Notes: generated by a model from the letters alone, not told the origin. Shown: positions 8,792 to 18,320, counted from the first letter of the stretch. The stretch: 64,000 bases of DNA from an uncultured Bacteroidota bacterium (GCA_902796805.1 CADBQG010000028.1:59536-123535); one strand, 5' to 3'. Made by a program: numbers and translations.

Positions 8792-9439
8792 CTAATTGAA
8801 AGTGTAATCGTAAGCAATTGTGAGCACTGAGTTGAACTGCTTCTTCACCGCCCTGCCATAAACCCAAGTCGGGACTCTGACCGGTATGAACGAATTGCTG
8901 TATCTTAGCCCTACGCCATGCCTGTCGGAGATCCGGAACGACACTCCGGCCAGGGCTGAGAACTCGAAGTGCCTGAAGTCCGGACGCCCGACAATCGGCC
9001 CTGAAGCCTCGCGCTCGTGCTGATAGACCCTCACTCCGACCGCAGGGCCGGCCTCAAGGTCGAACTGGAACGGCTTTCCCCACATCGTCCATCGTCCGGC
9101 TGACCACTTGAGAAGAACAGGAACTTCGACATACCAAAGGTTCAGCACGTAGAAGTTGTTTGTCACATTGGCAGAAGAGGCCTTTGAATGGCTGCCTTTC
9201 ATCGAGAAGTCTATCTCCATCTGAACCGCGAGCCTTCCCGAAGGCACAACCGCGCGGTTGACGAAAATGCCTGCCGACGCGCCCATCTTGTTGAATCCTG
9301 CAAGGTCGTCGCCCGAGATCTGCGAGGCATTCAAGCCTGCCCCCACCCCGGCATGGAAAGTGTGCACTCCGTCCTGTGCCTGGGAGATCTGCAAATATGC
9401 GGACAAAATAACGAGTATTAGAAAAGCCTTGATTTGCAT
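8792..9439 (-). CDS. PorT-like outer-membrane beta-barrel protein
   Basis: A 215-aa protein with signal peptide MQIKAFLILVILSAYLQISQ followed by a small barrel: FHAGVGAGLNASQISGDD, amphipathic strands such as FYVLNLWYVEVPVLLKW, FDLEAGPAVGVRV, FSALAGVSFRIS, and a terminal aromatic-ended strand. The LNLWYVEVPVLLKW block and the GLNAS start are typical of the Bacteroidota outer-membrane-beta-barrel/PorT-like family (Pfam OMP_b-brl_2). I chose ATG 9439, which falls 7 bases after the upstream stop and starts the signal peptide. Specific function is unknown; assignment to T9SS is not supported by the sequence alone. Confidence 0.75.
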   Translation of the reverse strand: MQIKAFLILVILSAYLQISQAQDGVHTFHAGVGAGLNASQISGDDLAGFNKMGASAGIFVNRAVVPSGRLAVQMEIDFSMKGSHSKASSANVTNNFYVLNLWYVEVPVLLKWSAGRWTMWGKPFQFDLEAGPAVGVRVYQHEREASGPIVGRPDFRHFEFSALAGVSFRISDRHGVGLRYSNSFIPVRVPTWVYGRAVKKQFNSVLTIAYDYTFN

Positions 9440-9446
9440 TATACTG

Positions 9447-10916
9447 CTACTGGAACAAAATGTAAACATTGACGGGGACAAACTCTTTGTCTGACGACGA
9501 GCCGTAACTCAACGAAAACGCACGGATATTCTGCCACACAATGCTGCCACGGCCTTTTTCAGAGAGTTTTTTGTAGAAATACGGGTCATCCTTGTCGTTG
9601 AAGAGCGTGAACTCCCGCACCGCCGAAGACGCCACCGCATCGGATATGAGACCGAAAGTTGTGTTGTTCGACAAAACCTCATTCCTGCCGATTGTCTTCC
9701 TGTAGGCGGCGAGTTCCTGCCGCGAGCCTGAAAACACAAAGGCGCCTCCCGTCTCCGCAAACCACCTCACCGTGTCGCCCACAACAGGCAGCAGTCTCGA
9801 TAAGATGTCTGAAGGTACCGGGTAGATGTTGTCCACTGTGGCGCGGAGCAACGAGTCGGAGACATTCTCACCCGAGTAGAACGAAAGCACCGACACCGTG
9901 GAATCCGGGAGAGCCGCAGCCATCGTCACGTAACTTGTGTCGCTCCGATAGGTAAAAACACAAACCTCCTGAAACGGCAGCCTTGAGGCTATGCCGCCTC
10001 GGGAGAGTTTCACACCTGACAGCCCGAACACGTCGTCGGAGCCGAGAGTCTCATACCGTGAGAGCCTCTTAACCCTGGATGGTATGCTTGGCGCAAGGTC
10101 GAAGCCGTTGCCCACCACAACAGAAGCAGGCGCACCGTCGGCAAGGGCGTATCCTGAAAAGAAGATCTCATTCTTGGAAAACCTTATCTGGTAGCACGAC
10201 CACGAAGCCTTCGGCAACTCCGAAATGAAGCCCTCCATGTCGTCCCGGTTCAGGTAATCCTTAAGGAAGTCGAGGTACATGGCCTGATCAACAAACAACC
10301 AGTTCTGTTTCCTGTTCTTCTCTGAAATCCCATAAACCTTGCCGAAGTTCTCGTCAGAGAATATCTTTTTAGGATGAATCTGCTGGAGTATGGCCTTCTT
10401 GAGCAGTCCAGGGTCAGTTGAGAACGAAATGACATTGTTGCTGTACGTGAACTTCATATTCTGGAAGTCAGTCCCGTATGTGTATATCCTGCAGTTCTCG
10501 AAGACAGTGTAGTTTTTCTGGTCTATCTTGAGTGCCCTGAGCAGCTTTTTGAACTCCGATTTCGAGGCGCGCAAGTTGAAAAGGAGCTTCATCTCCGAAT
10601 CCTGCCTGTGCGCTGAGATTGTGAATCTCGGGTCAACGGGATTAACTTTGGAACACATTGTTTCAAAGGCTGGAAGCGCGTCCAACGCAAAGATTTCGTT
10701 CAGGTAAACTGCGAACGACGAGGCCTTTGACGCAAAGTCGCCGTTGTCGTTGATGTCGAAGACAAAAACAGCGTCTGGAGGCACGCACTCCACCACATCA
10801 CTCTCCGACTGGCGGAAGAACAGGTAGTATAGGAACACGCCGAGACCCGCCAGGACTACGGCCACGACCGTAACCCACAAGTGCCAGGCCTTTGTTTCGC
10901 GCAAAATGCCACTCAT
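9447..10916 (-). CDS. Membrane-anchored protein of unknown function, 489 aa
   Basis: A single N-terminal membrane segment (about residues 12-34, VTVVAVVLAGLGVFLYYLFF) is followed by a long extracytoplasmic part. It is rich in beta-strand-like stretches and contains repeated 'value of a measured state' blocks such as CVPPDAVFVFDINDNG and LLKKAILQQI. No catalytic motif was recognised. Size, topology and gene context fit the large group of uncharacterised Bacteroidota anchored proteins (some annotated DUF3352), but I cannot assign a family with confidence. It starts 7 bases after the DUF5606 gene and ends 7 bases before the barrel gene, so it is translated in an operon with both. Confidence 0.7.
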   Translation of the reverse strand: MSGILRETKAWHLWVTVVAVVLAGLGVFLYYLFFRQSESDVVECVPPDAVFVFDINDNGDFASKASSFAVYLNEIFALDALPAFETMCSKVNPVDPRFTISAHRQDSEMKLLFNLRASKSEFKKLLRALKIDQKNYTVFENCRIYTYGTDFQNMKFTYSNNVISFSTDPGLLKKAILQQIHPKKIFSDENFGKVYGISEKNRKQNWLFVDQAMYLDFLKDYLNRDDMEGFISELPKASWSCYQIRFSKNEIFFSGYALADGAPASVVVGNGFDLAPSIPSRVKRLSRYETLGSDDVFGLSGVKLSRGGIASRLPFQEVCVFTYRSDTSYVTMAAALPDSTVSVLSFYSGENVSDSLLRATVDNIYPVPSDILSRLLPVVGDTVRWFAETGGAFVFSGSRQELAAYRKTIGRNEVLSNNTTFGLISDAVASSAVREFTLFNDKDDPYFYKKLSEKGRGSIVWQNIRAFSLSYGSSSDKEFVPVNVYILFQ

Positions 10917-10923
10917 GCCTGTA

Positions 10924-11349
10924 TTATTGGTTTTCCTGCCCCTCCGAGACGTTCTCCTGCTCCGGCTCTTCCATATCTACAAGGTTGTGGCTCACGAGGA
11001 TGTTGTACCAGTGGAACACTTTCTTCATGTTCGACACGTAAACCCTGTCGCGATCATACTCGGGGAGAATCTCGGCAAAATACGACTTTATCGCGCCGTT
11101 GTCCTTGGGAACATCTATGCTCTTCCCGCCCTCTTTCTGAAAAATGTTCTGAAAAACCTTGGTGAGCGGAATTTCGTCGGTGTCGGTGAAAATCGCAATA
11201 TTGTCCAAGGATGCCACGCCGTCGCTCGAGAAAGCGGGGAAACGCTTCCCGTCTTCCAACCCCTCGACAATAAAACTGTTTGGTGTCTTCGAGATGAACT
11301 TGAAAAGTCCGTTCTTTCCTGTGATTGATAAAATCTTACTCAAATCCAT
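10924..11349 (-). CDS. DUF5606 family protein
   Basis: The 141-aa protein begins MDLSKILSITGKNGLFKFIS and contains FIVEGLEDGKRFPAFSSDGVASLDNIAIFTD, followed by a YFAEILPEYDRDRVYVSNMKKVFHWYNIL block and an acidic, glutamate-rich tail. This is the Bacteroidota-specific DUF5606 pattern: a small N-terminal SH3-like barrel and a helical second half. No signal peptide is present, so it is cytoplasmic. Function is not known; it is widely conserved in the phylum as a short single gene. It lies between a lipoprotein gene and the anchored unknown in the same run. Confidence 0.85.
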   Translation of the reverse strand: MDLSKILSITGKNGLFKFISKTPNSFIVEGLEDGKRFPAFSSDGVASLDNIAIFTDTDEIPLTKVFQNIFQKEGGKSIDVPKDNGAIKSYFAEILPEYDRDRVYVSNMKKVFHWYNILVSHNLVDMEEPEQENVSEGQENQ

Positions 11350-11368
11350 AGCTATTTGCTTTTATTTT

Positions 11369-12262
11369 CTAAAATTCGTAATAGTTTATATGTCTTGACC
11401 TGACGTAAACAATGAGACCGTCAACGCAACATACCTCATACTTCCAGTTTTTGTGTTTGTCATAAGAGAAATAATAACGATACTCCCTGACATCGTGGAT
11501 ACGATCCTCGTAAATGGTCTGTATCTGGCGGCCGGCCTGGTCGTACTTGTTGTATGTGTACTCAATCATCTGGTTTCCCGACTTGTACACGCACCTGTTA
11601 ACCTCGTCGCCGTAGTTGTCGTACTCGATTTTGGCCGTCTTGAACACCTTGCCGTCGGGCTCGTATTCTACAATCTGCACAGGCTGGCCGGATTCATTGT
11701 AGCGTGTTTCGGTCCTGGCGCTCACATTACCGAAGGTTTGTGTTGATGATGTAATGTTGCCGATTCCGTCAGTTGTGTACTTGAACAACATCACCAGGGA
11801 ATCGTCCTTGAAGATGCGTTCCGACTCAAGGAACCTGTTGCGGTCGTAGGAATACTCGCCGTTGGTGAGCCTTTTCCCCGAACCGGAAAACTCCTCCCAA
11901 GATTCGAGAAGTGCGTCCGGATGGTATTTGTAATGGCGCACAAGCAGAGTGTCTTGCGACTCGTCGAGTTTGACATAGTCGGTTAGGTATCCGTCTGAAG
12001 AGTATTGCTGGTTAGAATAGGAGTCGGGGGCGAGGCCCTGAATGAGATTCGCAATGTCAGACGTGTCGGACACCGGTATGGAGTCGTTATGGAGGTAGAA
12101 GGTCTGAGACTCAACACTTTTCACTTTTCCGAAGATGTGGTTTCGCTGGAGGTGATTTTTCATCACATCGGGGAGGATTTCGACGGGCGCGGGTTTCCTG
12201 CCGCAACCGGACGCAATCAGGGCTAAAACACTCAGAACAGTGAAAAGACTTGGATGTCTCAT
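11369..12262 (-). CDS. Lipoprotein with YD-like repeats
   Basis: The 297-aa product has a lipoprotein signal (MRHPSLFTVLSVLALIASGC, cysteine at 20). The mature part contains irregular repeats centred on Y/F-x-x-D/N-G and 'YDNYGDEV', 'YNESGQPV', 'YNKYDQAGRQ', 'YSSDGYLTD'. These resemble the YD/RHS-like repeat units found in many small Bacteroidota lipoproteins, and should form beta-strand hairpins. No toxin core or RHS closing domain is present, so it is not a polymorphic toxin. It follows hutU by 14 bases in the same run. Role unknown; a surface or periplasmic binding role is inference only. Confidence 0.75.
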   Translation of the reverse strand: MRHPSLFTVLSVLALIASGCGRKPAPVEILPDVMKNHLQRNHIFGKVKSVESQTFYLHNDSIPVSDTSDIANLIQGLAPDSYSNQQYSSDGYLTDYVKLDESQDTLLVRHYKYHPDALLESWEEFSGSGKRLTNGEYSYDRNRFLESERIFKDDSLVMLFKYTTDGIGNITSSTQTFGNVSARTETRYNESGQPVQIVEYEPDGKVFKTAKIEYDNYGDEVNRCVYKSGNQMIEYTYNKYDQAGRQIQTIYEDRIHDVREYRYYFSYDKHKNWKYEVCCVDGLIVYVRSRHINYYEF

Positions 12263-12276
12263 ATTATTTTCTTTTG

Positions 12277-14274
12277 TCAGAACTGACCTTCTATAATGTT
12301 GTCTTCCACAATGTTCGGCAATGTTACTTTGAGTTGAGGACAGGATTCCATGGCTCTCTTGATAGCGAAGACCGCCCCTTCGTTGCGTGCCCAGGCGCGA
12401 CGGGATATGCCGTTGTTCACGTCCCAGAAGAGCATTGAGCGCAGACGCCTCTCGCTGTCGTCAGAGCCGTCGAGCACCATGCCGAAGCCACCGTTGATGA
12501 CTTCACCCCAGCCAACGCCGCCGCCGTTGTGTATCGAGACCCAAGTCGCGCCCCTGAAGCCGTCGCCGATGACGTTCTGCACGGCCATGTCGGCGCAGAA
12601 ACTCGAACCGTCGTAGATGTTGGATGTCTCGCGGAAGGGAGAATCAGTGCCTGAGACATCGTGGTGGTCGCGGCCGAGCACCACCGGTGCGGAGAGCTTT
12701 CCGGTCCGGACTGCCTCATTGAAGGCCGAGGCAATCTTTGTCCTTCCCTCCGCGTCGGCATAAAGAATGCGCGCCTGCGAACCCACAACGAGGTGGTTCT
12801 CCTTGGCGCCTTTTATCCATGTTATGTTGTCCTTCATCTGCTGCGAGATATCAGACGGAGAATGGTCGCTGATTTCGCGCAGCACGTCCATTGCAATATG
12901 GTCGGTGATTTCGAGGTCTTCGGGCTTGCCCGAAGTGCACACCCAGCGGAACGGCCCGAACCCGTAGTCGAAGCACATAGGACCCATGATGTCCTGCACG
13001 TACGACGGATAGCGGAAAGTGCCGTCCTCCTTCAGGATGTCGGCCCCTGCGCGCGACGACTGGAGCAGGAATGCGTTGCCGTAGTCGAAGAAATACATGC
13101 CGCGGGCGGTGAGCTTGTTGATGGCAGCAACCTGCCTGCGCAGGCTCTCTTCAACCGCCGCCTTGAACCTCTCGGGCTCCTCGGCCATCATCCTGATGGC
13201 CTCATCAAACGATACACCGGCAGGATAGTAGCCGCCGGCCCACGGGTTGTGCAGGGATGTCTGGTCGCTGCCGAGGTCGACGGACACCCCGTTATCTGCG
13301 CAATATTCCCATAGATCCACAACATTGCCCTGATATGCGAACGACTTGGCAATCTTGTTCTTCCTGGCCTCGGCGACTTTCGCGAAGAGGTCGTCAAGGT
13401 CGTCGCAGACCTCATCGACCCAGCCCTGCTCGTAACGCTTTTGTGTCGCCGCAGGGTTAATCTCAGCTGTAATCGACACCACACCGGCAATGTTGCCGGC
13501 CTTGGGCTGTGCGCCTGACATGCCTCCAAGGCCTGCGGTAACGAACAACTTTCCGGCAATATCGCCGCCTATCTTCCTGCTTGCGTTCAGCACCGTTATT
13601 GTGGTTCCGTGAACTATTCCCTGCGGTCCGATGTACATGTAGGAACCGGCTGTCATTTGGCCATACTGGCTCACGCCGAGCGCGTTGAGACGCTCCCAAT
13701 CGTCGGGCTTGGAATAATTCGGTATCACCATGCCGTTTGTGACCACCACGCGGGGGGCGTCCTTATGCGACGGGAAGAGTCCGAGCGGATGCCCTGAGTA
13801 CATCACGAGAGTCTGCTCGTCAGTCATTTCGGAGAGATATTTCATGACGAGGCGATACTGTGCCCAGTTTTGGAACACGGCGCCGTTGCCGCCGTAGGTT
13901 ATCAGCTCATGGGGGTGCTGCGCCACGGCCGGATCGAGATTGTTCTGTATCATCAGCATTATGGCTGCCGCCTGCCGCGACCTCGCCGGATAGTCTTCTA
14001 TCGGACGGGCGTACATCTTGTATGTCGGACGGTAGCGGTACATGTATATCCTGCCGTAGTCGTGCAGCTCCTGCGCGAACTCCGGCGCGAGCGATGCGTG
14101 CTGCGACGCCGGAAAGTAGCGCAGCGCGTTGCGAAGTGCCAACTGTTTCTCTTTCTTCGTGAGTATGTCCTTGCGTTTGGGAGCGTGGCTCACCGTGGTG
14201 TCGTATGGCTGCGCGGCAGGGATTTCAGAAGGTATGCCCGCCGTCAAATCATCTTGGAATTCTTTAAGTGTCAT
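12277..14274 (-). CDS. hutU: Urocanate hydratase (urocanase), long form
   Basis: Converts urocanate to imidazolonepropionate in histidine breakdown, using tightly bound NAD+ as an electrophile. Recognisable blocks are ELITYGGNGAVFQNWAQYRLVM, the SGHPLGLFPSH segment, YIGPQGIVHGTTITVLNA, FVTAGLGGMSGAQPKA (NAD-binding glycine cluster), and the C-terminal HNGGGVGWGEVINGGFGMV. At 665 aa it is longer than the ~555-aa Pseudomonas/Bacillus enzyme; the long form occurs in Bacteroidota. I chose ATG 14274; an upstream in-frame start would run into the promoter. No hutH, hutI or formiminotransferase gene is adjacent, so the pathway is not clustered here. Confidence 0.93.
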   Translation of the reverse strand: MTLKEFQDDLTAGIPSEIPAAQPYDTTVSHAPKRKDILTKKEKQLALRNALRYFPASQHASLAPEFAQELHDYGRIYMYRYRPTYKMYARPIEDYPARSRQAAAIMLMIQNNLDPAVAQHPHELITYGGNGAVFQNWAQYRLVMKYLSEMTDEQTLVMYSGHPLGLFPSHKDAPRVVVTNGMVIPNYSKPDDWERLNALGVSQYGQMTAGSYMYIGPQGIVHGTTITVLNASRKIGGDIAGKLFVTAGLGGMSGAQPKAGNIAGVVSITAEINPAATQKRYEQGWVDEVCDDLDDLFAKVAEARKNKIAKSFAYQGNVVDLWEYCADNGVSVDLGSDQTSLHNPWAGGYYPAGVSFDEAIRMMAEEPERFKAAVEESLRRQVAAINKLTARGMYFFDYGNAFLLQSSRAGADILKEDGTFRYPSYVQDIMGPMCFDYGFGPFRWVCTSGKPEDLEITDHIAMDVLREISDHSPSDISQQMKDNITWIKGAKENHLVVGSQARILYADAEGRTKIASAFNEAVRTGKLSAPVVLGRDHHDVSGTDSPFRETSNIYDGSSFCADMAVQNVIGDGFRGATWVSIHNGGGVGWGEVINGGFGMVLDGSDDSERRLRSMLFWDVNNGISRRAWARNEGAVFAIKRAMESCPQLKVTLPNIVEDNIIEGQF

Positions 14275-14313
14275 TATCCTTGTCTTTAATTTATACTGTA
14301 AAAAGTCAAGCCG

Positions 14314-14321
14314 CAAAGATA
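14314..14321 (-). promoter_or_regulatory. Promoter -7 box for hutU and the downstream run
   Basis: Minus-strand TATCTTTG followed by CGGC, 39 bases before the hutU ATG. No other -7 match was seen before any later gene of the minus-strand run, so this may drive up to nine genes. Confidence 0.65.
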
Positions 14322-14430
14322 CTTAAAAATAAGATTGCCCTCGTTTTGAAAGAACAAAAAAATATCACTTCATACGAACCACCAAGACAGCGTCCCTGAG
14401 GAGCAGTGCCCTGTAGAAACGATAATCAAA

Positions 14431-14455
14431 CAAAAAAGGGTGTCGCAAGACACCC
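14431..14455 (-). terminator. Intrinsic terminator after tRNA-Ala / str operon
   Basis: Minus-strand hairpin GGGTGTC-TTGC-GACACCC (14438-14455) followed by six T residues (14437-14432). It begins 6 bases after the tRNA 3' end. Confidence 0.9.
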
Positions 14456-14460
14456 TGACG

Positions 14461-14534
14461 TGGAGCGTATGAGAGTCGAACTCACGACCTTTTGACTGCC
14501 AGTCAAACGCTCTAACCAACTGAGCTAACGCCCC
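14461..14534 (-). tRNA. tRNA-Ala (anticodon GGC)
   Basis: The 74-nt minus-strand sequence folds as a full cloverleaf. The acceptor stem is GGGGCGU/ACGCUCC and includes the G3-U70 wobble pair that identifies alanine tRNA; the discriminator is A73. The D arm is UUAGCUCAGUUGGUUAGAGC. The anticodon stem is UUUGA/UCAAA with loop CUGGCAG, giving anticodon GGC (codon GCC, also GCU). The T arm contains GUUCGACUC. CCA is not encoded. It lies 31 bases downstream of rpsJ and directly before a terminator, so it probably matures from the str operon transcript. Confidence 0.95.
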
Positions 14535-14565
14535 TGCACAGCCTGACTTGTCAGGCTCCTGCGGT

Positions 14566-14880
14566 TCAGACCTTGATCTCAACGTCAACGCCGCTCGGCA
14601 ATTCAAGCTTCATCAACGCGTCGATTGTCTGAGTTGTTGTTCCGTAAATATCCAGTATCCTCTTGTAGGTGGAAAGCTGGAACTGTTCCCTCGACTTCTT
14701 GTTAACGAATGTGGAACGGTTTACGGTGAAGATCTTCTTGTGGGTTGGCAACGGAATGGGTCCTACCAAAACCACCTTGTCGTCTTTCACACTGTTGACG
14801 GTCTTCACGATTTTCTCCGCAGACTTGTCAACCAAAGTGTGGTCGAATGATTTCAATTTAATTCTAATTCTATGAGCCAC
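14566..14880 (-). CDS. rpsJ: 30S ribosomal protein S10
   Basis: The 104-aa S10 has the family pattern: [18 protein letters not shown] at the start, the [28 protein letters not shown] central loop region that reaches into the 30S head, and [11 protein letters not shown] at the end. S10 also serves as NusE in antitermination complexes. It is the last protein gene of the str operon here, 84 bases after fusA. In many bacteria S10 heads the S10-spc operon (rplC, rplD and so on), but those genes do not follow; tRNA-Ala and a terminator do. Confidence 0.97.
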   Translation of the reverse strand: MAHRIRIKLKSFDHTLVDKSAEKIVKTVNSVKDDKVVLVGPIPLPTHKKIFTVNRSTFVNKKSREQFQLSTYKRILDIYGTTTQTIDALMKLELPSGVDVEIKV

Positions 14881-14964
14881 TTGTTTAACTATTTAATTGT
14901 TTAATCTTTTTAATTTCTCAACTTCTTGATTTCTTAACTCCTTATTCTCAACAATTTCAGCCTG

Positions 14965-17058
14965 CTAAAGTATAAACCTGCCAACGTTCATTATGTAGTC
15001 CTTTATTTCAGGAGTAACCTCCGAATATTTCAGGAACTCCATGCTGAACGTCGCGCGTCCTGAAGTTATGGAACGGAGAGTGGTAACATATCCGAACATC
15101 TCGGCCAACGGCACCTGCGCTGTTATGATCTGGAATCCCACCTTGGCGTCAATCTGCTCGAGTACCGAGCGCCTGCGGTTCAGGTCACCGGTCACGTTGC
15201 CGATGTACTCGTCAGGGGTGGTAATCTCCACTTTCATTATCGGCTCGAGTATCGCCGTCTCAGTCTCTCGAAGTGCCTCCCGGAAACCAATCTTGGCGCA
15301 AATCTCGAACGACAACGCGTCGGAATCGGTGGGGTGAGACTCTCCGTCGGTGACGGTAACAGATAGAGACTCGAGCGGAAAACCGTATTTCCCGTTAGAC
15401 ATCGCAACCTCGAAACCCTTCTCCGCCCCTGAAATATAGTTCTTCGGAACGGCATCACCCTTTATCTGGTTGTCGAAATGAAGTCCTTTTGCATCCAAGG
15501 GAAGCGGGTTGAGCGTGAAGTCAAGGACTGCAAACGAGCCTCGGCCTCCGTTCTGCCGTTTGTAAGACTCGCGGCGTTGAACATGCGTCATTATAGCCTC
15601 CTTGTAAGCCACACGCGGTTTTCCGTGATTACACTCCACATTGAACTCCCTTTTCAGACGATCCAAAAGAATCTCGAGATGGAGCTCGCCCATGCCGCTT
15701 ATAAGACACTGGCCAGACTCTTGGTCCTCCTTGACCTGGAAAGTGGGATCCTCGTCGGAGAGCTTGCTCAACGCAAGGGTCATCTTATCCTCATCGTCCT
15801 TGGTCTTTGGTTCTATCGCAATCTGTATCACCGGCTCCGGGAAGACAATGTTCTCGAGAATAACTGGATGACGTTCATCGGTCAGACTGTCGCCTGTGTG
15901 TATGTCCTTCATGCCAACCAAGGCAACAATGTTGCCGGCTGTGGCCGACTCGAGAGGCGTCTGCTTGTTTGAGTGCATCTGGAGTATTTTAGAGACGCGC
16001 TCCTTTTTCCCGGAAACAACATTGAGGATATTGTCTCCAGACTTCAACACGCCTGAGTAGACCTTTATGAAGGTCAGTTTACCGATATACGGATCAGTGG
16101 CAATCTTGAAAGCCAAGGCAGCAAACGGTTCAGAAACGTCGCATTTGCGGCAGACCTTCTCGTCAGACTTCGGATCGAAACATTCCATAACCGGCATGTC
16201 CAACGGGGAAGGCAGGTATTCAACCACAGCGTCAAGAAGACGCTGAACGCCCTTGTTCCTGAACGAAGAGCCGCACAACACGGGTTCTATCTTCCTCGAC
16301 AGAGTGGCCTTCCTGATAGTCGACACCATCTCATCGACGGTTATGCTGTCAGGATTCTCGAAGTACTTTTCCATAAGGTTCTCATCGAGTTCAGACAGAG
16401 TCTCAAGAAGGTTTGTCCTGCACTGGGCGACCTCGTCGAGCATGTCGTCAGGGATTGGCACTTCGTGATATGATGTGCCGAGGTCTTCATCGTTCCACTC
16501 GTAGGCCTTCATCTCGATGATGTCGACAACGCCCCTGAACGACTCCTCGGAGCCGATGGGGAGTTGCAAAGGCAGCGGGTTCGCCTTGAGCTTCTCGCGG
16601 ATCTGGGCTACAACTGCGTTGAAGTTGGCGCCGGCGCGGTCCATCTTGTTCACGTAGCATATCCTCGCCACGTTGTACTTGTTGGCCTGACGCCAGACGG
16701 TCTCCGACTGTGCCTCCACGCCGCCGACGGCGCAGAATATCGCCACCGCGCCGTCAAGGATTCTCAAAGAGCGCTCCACCTCAACGGTGAAGTCCACGTG
16801 TCCGGGAGTGTCGATTATGTTTATCTTGTAATCTTGGGAAGCATGATTCCAGAAAACAGTGGTTGCGGCACTCGTGATTGTGATGCCGCGCTCCTGCTCC
16901 TGCACCATCCAGTCCATTGTGGCAGTCCCTTCGTCAACTTCGCCAATCTTGTAACTCTTGCCGGTATAATAGAGAATGCGCTCAGTTGTTGTGGTTTTAC
17001 CCGCATCAATGTGAGCCATTATGCCGATGTTGCGTATATGTTGCAGATTCTCTGACAT
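14965..17058 (-). CDS. fusA: Elongation factor G
   Basis: The 697-aa translational GTPase drives translocation and, with RRF, ribosome recycling. Visible landmarks are G1 AHIDAGKTT, switch [13 protein letters not shown]3 DTPGHVDF, G4 NKMD, then domain II, and the domain IV loop [23 protein letters not shown] with the tip that enters the decoding centre, ending in domain V ([12 protein letters not shown]). Length and motif spacing match canonical bacterial EF-G rather than a tetracycline-resistance or EF-G2 paralogue. It sits between rpsG and rpsJ in the str operon; tuf is not in the operon. Confidence 0.97.
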   Translation of the reverse strand: MSENLQHIRNIGIMAHIDAGKTTTTERILYYTGKSYKIGEVDEGTATMDWMVQEQERGITITSAATTVFWNHASQDYKINIIDTPGHVDFTVEVERSLRILDGAVAIFCAVGGVEAQSETVWRQANKYNVARICYVNKMDRAGANFNAVVAQIREKLKANPLPLQLPIGSEESFRGVVDIIEMKAYEWNDEDLGTSYHEVPIPDDMLDEVAQCRTNLLETLSELDENLMEKYFENPDSITVDEMVSTIRKATLSRKIEPVLCGSSFRNKGVQRLLDAVVEYLPSPLDMPVMECFDPKSDEKVCRKCDVSEPFAALAFKIATDPYIGKLTFIKVYSGVLKSGDNILNVVSGKKERVSKILQMHSNKQTPLESATAGNIVALVGMKDIHTGDSLTDERHPVILENIVFPEPVIQIAIEPKTKDDEDKMTLALSKLSDEDPTFQVKEDQESGQCLISGMGELHLEILLDRLKREFNVECNHGKPRVAYKEAIMTHVQRRESYKRQNGGRGSFAVLDFTLNPLPLDAKGLHFDNQIKGDAVPKNYISGAEKGFEVAMSNGKYGFPLESLSVTVTDGESHPTDSDALSFEICAKIGFREALRETETAILEPIMKVEITTPDEYIGNVTGDLNRRRSVLEQIDAKVGFQIITAQVPLAEMFGYVTTLRSITSGRATFSMEFLKYSEVTPEIKDYIMNVGRFIL

Positions 17059-17106
17059 TTTACCGGTGGCAGGTGATTTGCTGACTGTGGAATGCTGTTT
17101 TTGGAA

Positions 17107-17574
17107 CTACATGCGCATGTGGGCGAACGCCTTGTTGGCTTCCGCCATCCTGTGTATCTCTTCTTTCTTCTTGAAGGCAGCACCCTCGCTCTTGTACGCT
17201 GCCATTATCTCCTGAGCCAGCTTGTCTGCCATGGTCTTCTCGTGGCGCTTGCGCGCAAAGGAGATGAGGTTCTTCATACCAACTGACTGCTTTCTGCCCG
17301 GCTTTATCTCCTCCGGAACGGGGAGTGTTGTACCGCCCACGCGCTTGCTCTTAACTTCCACGCTCGGGGTTACGTTCTCAAGGGCCTTTTTCCAGACTTC
17401 GAGACCGTTCTCCTTTGTCTTTTCGGAGACGATGTCGATGGCGTCATAGAAAATCTCGAAAGCAAGATTCTTCTTACCTTTCAACATTATGTTGTTGACG
17501 AATTTCGTTACCTGCTCGTCATTGAACTTTGGATCCGGAAGTATGATCCTTTTCTTTGCATGTGAATTTCTCAT
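17107..17574 (-). CDS. rpsG: 30S ribosomal protein S7
   Basis: The 155-aa S7 nucleates assembly of the 30S head by binding the 3' domain of 16S rRNA. The start [19 protein letters not shown], the [43 protein letters not shown] core, and [33 protein letters not shown] are the standard S7 blocks. It follows rpsL by 81 bases and precedes fusA by 48 bases. In other bacteria S7 represses its own operon by binding the intergenic mRNA; the spacers here are long enough for that, but no structure was worked out. Confidence 0.97.
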   Translation of the reverse strand: MRNSHAKKRIILPDPKFNDEQVTKFVNNIMLKGKKNLAFEIFYDAIDIVSEKTKENGLEVWKKALENVTPSVEVKSKRVGGTTLPVPEEIKPGRKQSVGMKNLISFARKRHEKTMADKLAQEIMAAYKSEGAAFKKKEEIHRMAEANKAFAHMRM

Positions 17575-17655
17575 GTTCTTGTATCTTCAATAAATCTGTT
17601 ATTTACTCTTGAATCGCCAATCGCGGCGTTCAATTTACACTTTTAAGGGAAACTG

Positions 17656-18039
17656 TTATTTTCCGGCTTGTTTCGGACGCTTTGCACCGTACTTTGAACG
17701 CCCCTGAAGACGTCCGTCGACACCGGCAGAGTCGAGAGCTCCGCGAACAATGTGGTATCTCACACCCGGGAGATCCTTCACACGGCCTCCGCGAACCAGA
17801 ACTATTGAGTGCTCCTGCAAGTTGTGGCCCTCGCCAGGAATGTACGCGTTGACCTCCTTGCCGTTTGTCATTCTCACCCTGGCAACCTTGCGCATCGCCG
17901 AATTGGGCTTCTTGGGCGTTGTGGTGTAAACTCTCAGGCACACGCCGCGACGCTGCGGACATGCGTCCAAAGCCTTGGACTTACTCTGCGAGGTAAGTCT
18001 CTTTCTTCCCTTTCTTACTAACTGTTGAATGGTAGGCAT
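17656..18039 (-). CDS. rpsL: 30S ribosomal protein S12
   Basis: The 127-aa S12 lies at the decoding centre. The streptomycin-relevant positions look wild type: lysine in [15 protein letters not shown] and lysine in [10 protein letters not shown]. The conserved aspartate of [10 protein letters not shown] that is often methylthiolated is present too. It is the first gene of the str operon and has an upstream -7 box (18103-18110). Its start [12 protein letters not shown] is the universal S12 start. Confidence 0.97.
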   Translation of the reverse strand: MPTIQQLVRKGRKRLTSQSKSKALDACPQRRGVCLRVYTTTPKKPNSAMRKVARVRMTNGKEVNAYIPGEGHNLQEHSIVLVRGGRVKDLPGVRYHIVRGALDSAGVDGRLQGRSKYGAKRPKQAGK

Positions 18040-18102
18040 AAATTAACTTTGGTTTTTTTGTTGGTAATTTTTAAGTTGGTTTGTACATAAAATTTGCGGC
18101 TG

Positions 18103-18110
18103 CAAAAATA
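18103..18110 (-). promoter_or_regulatory. Promoter -7 box for the str operon
   Basis: Minus-strand TATTTTTG followed by CAGC, about 63 bases before rpsL. The same TATTTTTGCAGC sequence precedes the SRP RNA gene, hinting at similar strong expression. Confidence 0.75.
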
Positions 18111-18278
18111 CACTTTTTTCTTTTAATCCGTTCATATAGAATATTTTTTATCGCAAAATACGGTTTTGGTGTTGAACATGACGTTTCATGAACGCTCACA
18201 TGCCGCGTTTAAGAACGACAGGGCTACGGTTTTTTAGGACGTTTTTCTTTTTTATGGGAGAGCCAATTGTTTTTTTTG
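18111..18278. other. Divergent intergenic region between rpsL and kamA promoters
   Basis: This A/T-rich stretch separates two outward-facing -7 boxes. No RNA fold, ORF or repeat worth naming was seen in it. Confidence 0.5.
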
Positions 18279-18286
18279 TACTTTTG
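18279..18286 (+). promoter_or_regulatory. Promoter -7 box for kamA
   Basis: TACTTTTG followed by CGCG and a run of T. The same 20-base stretch recurs at 51771, before the PpiD-like gene. Confidence 0.7.
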
Positions 18287-18320
18287 CGCGTTTTTTTTCG
18301 TACACAACAATATATTTAAT

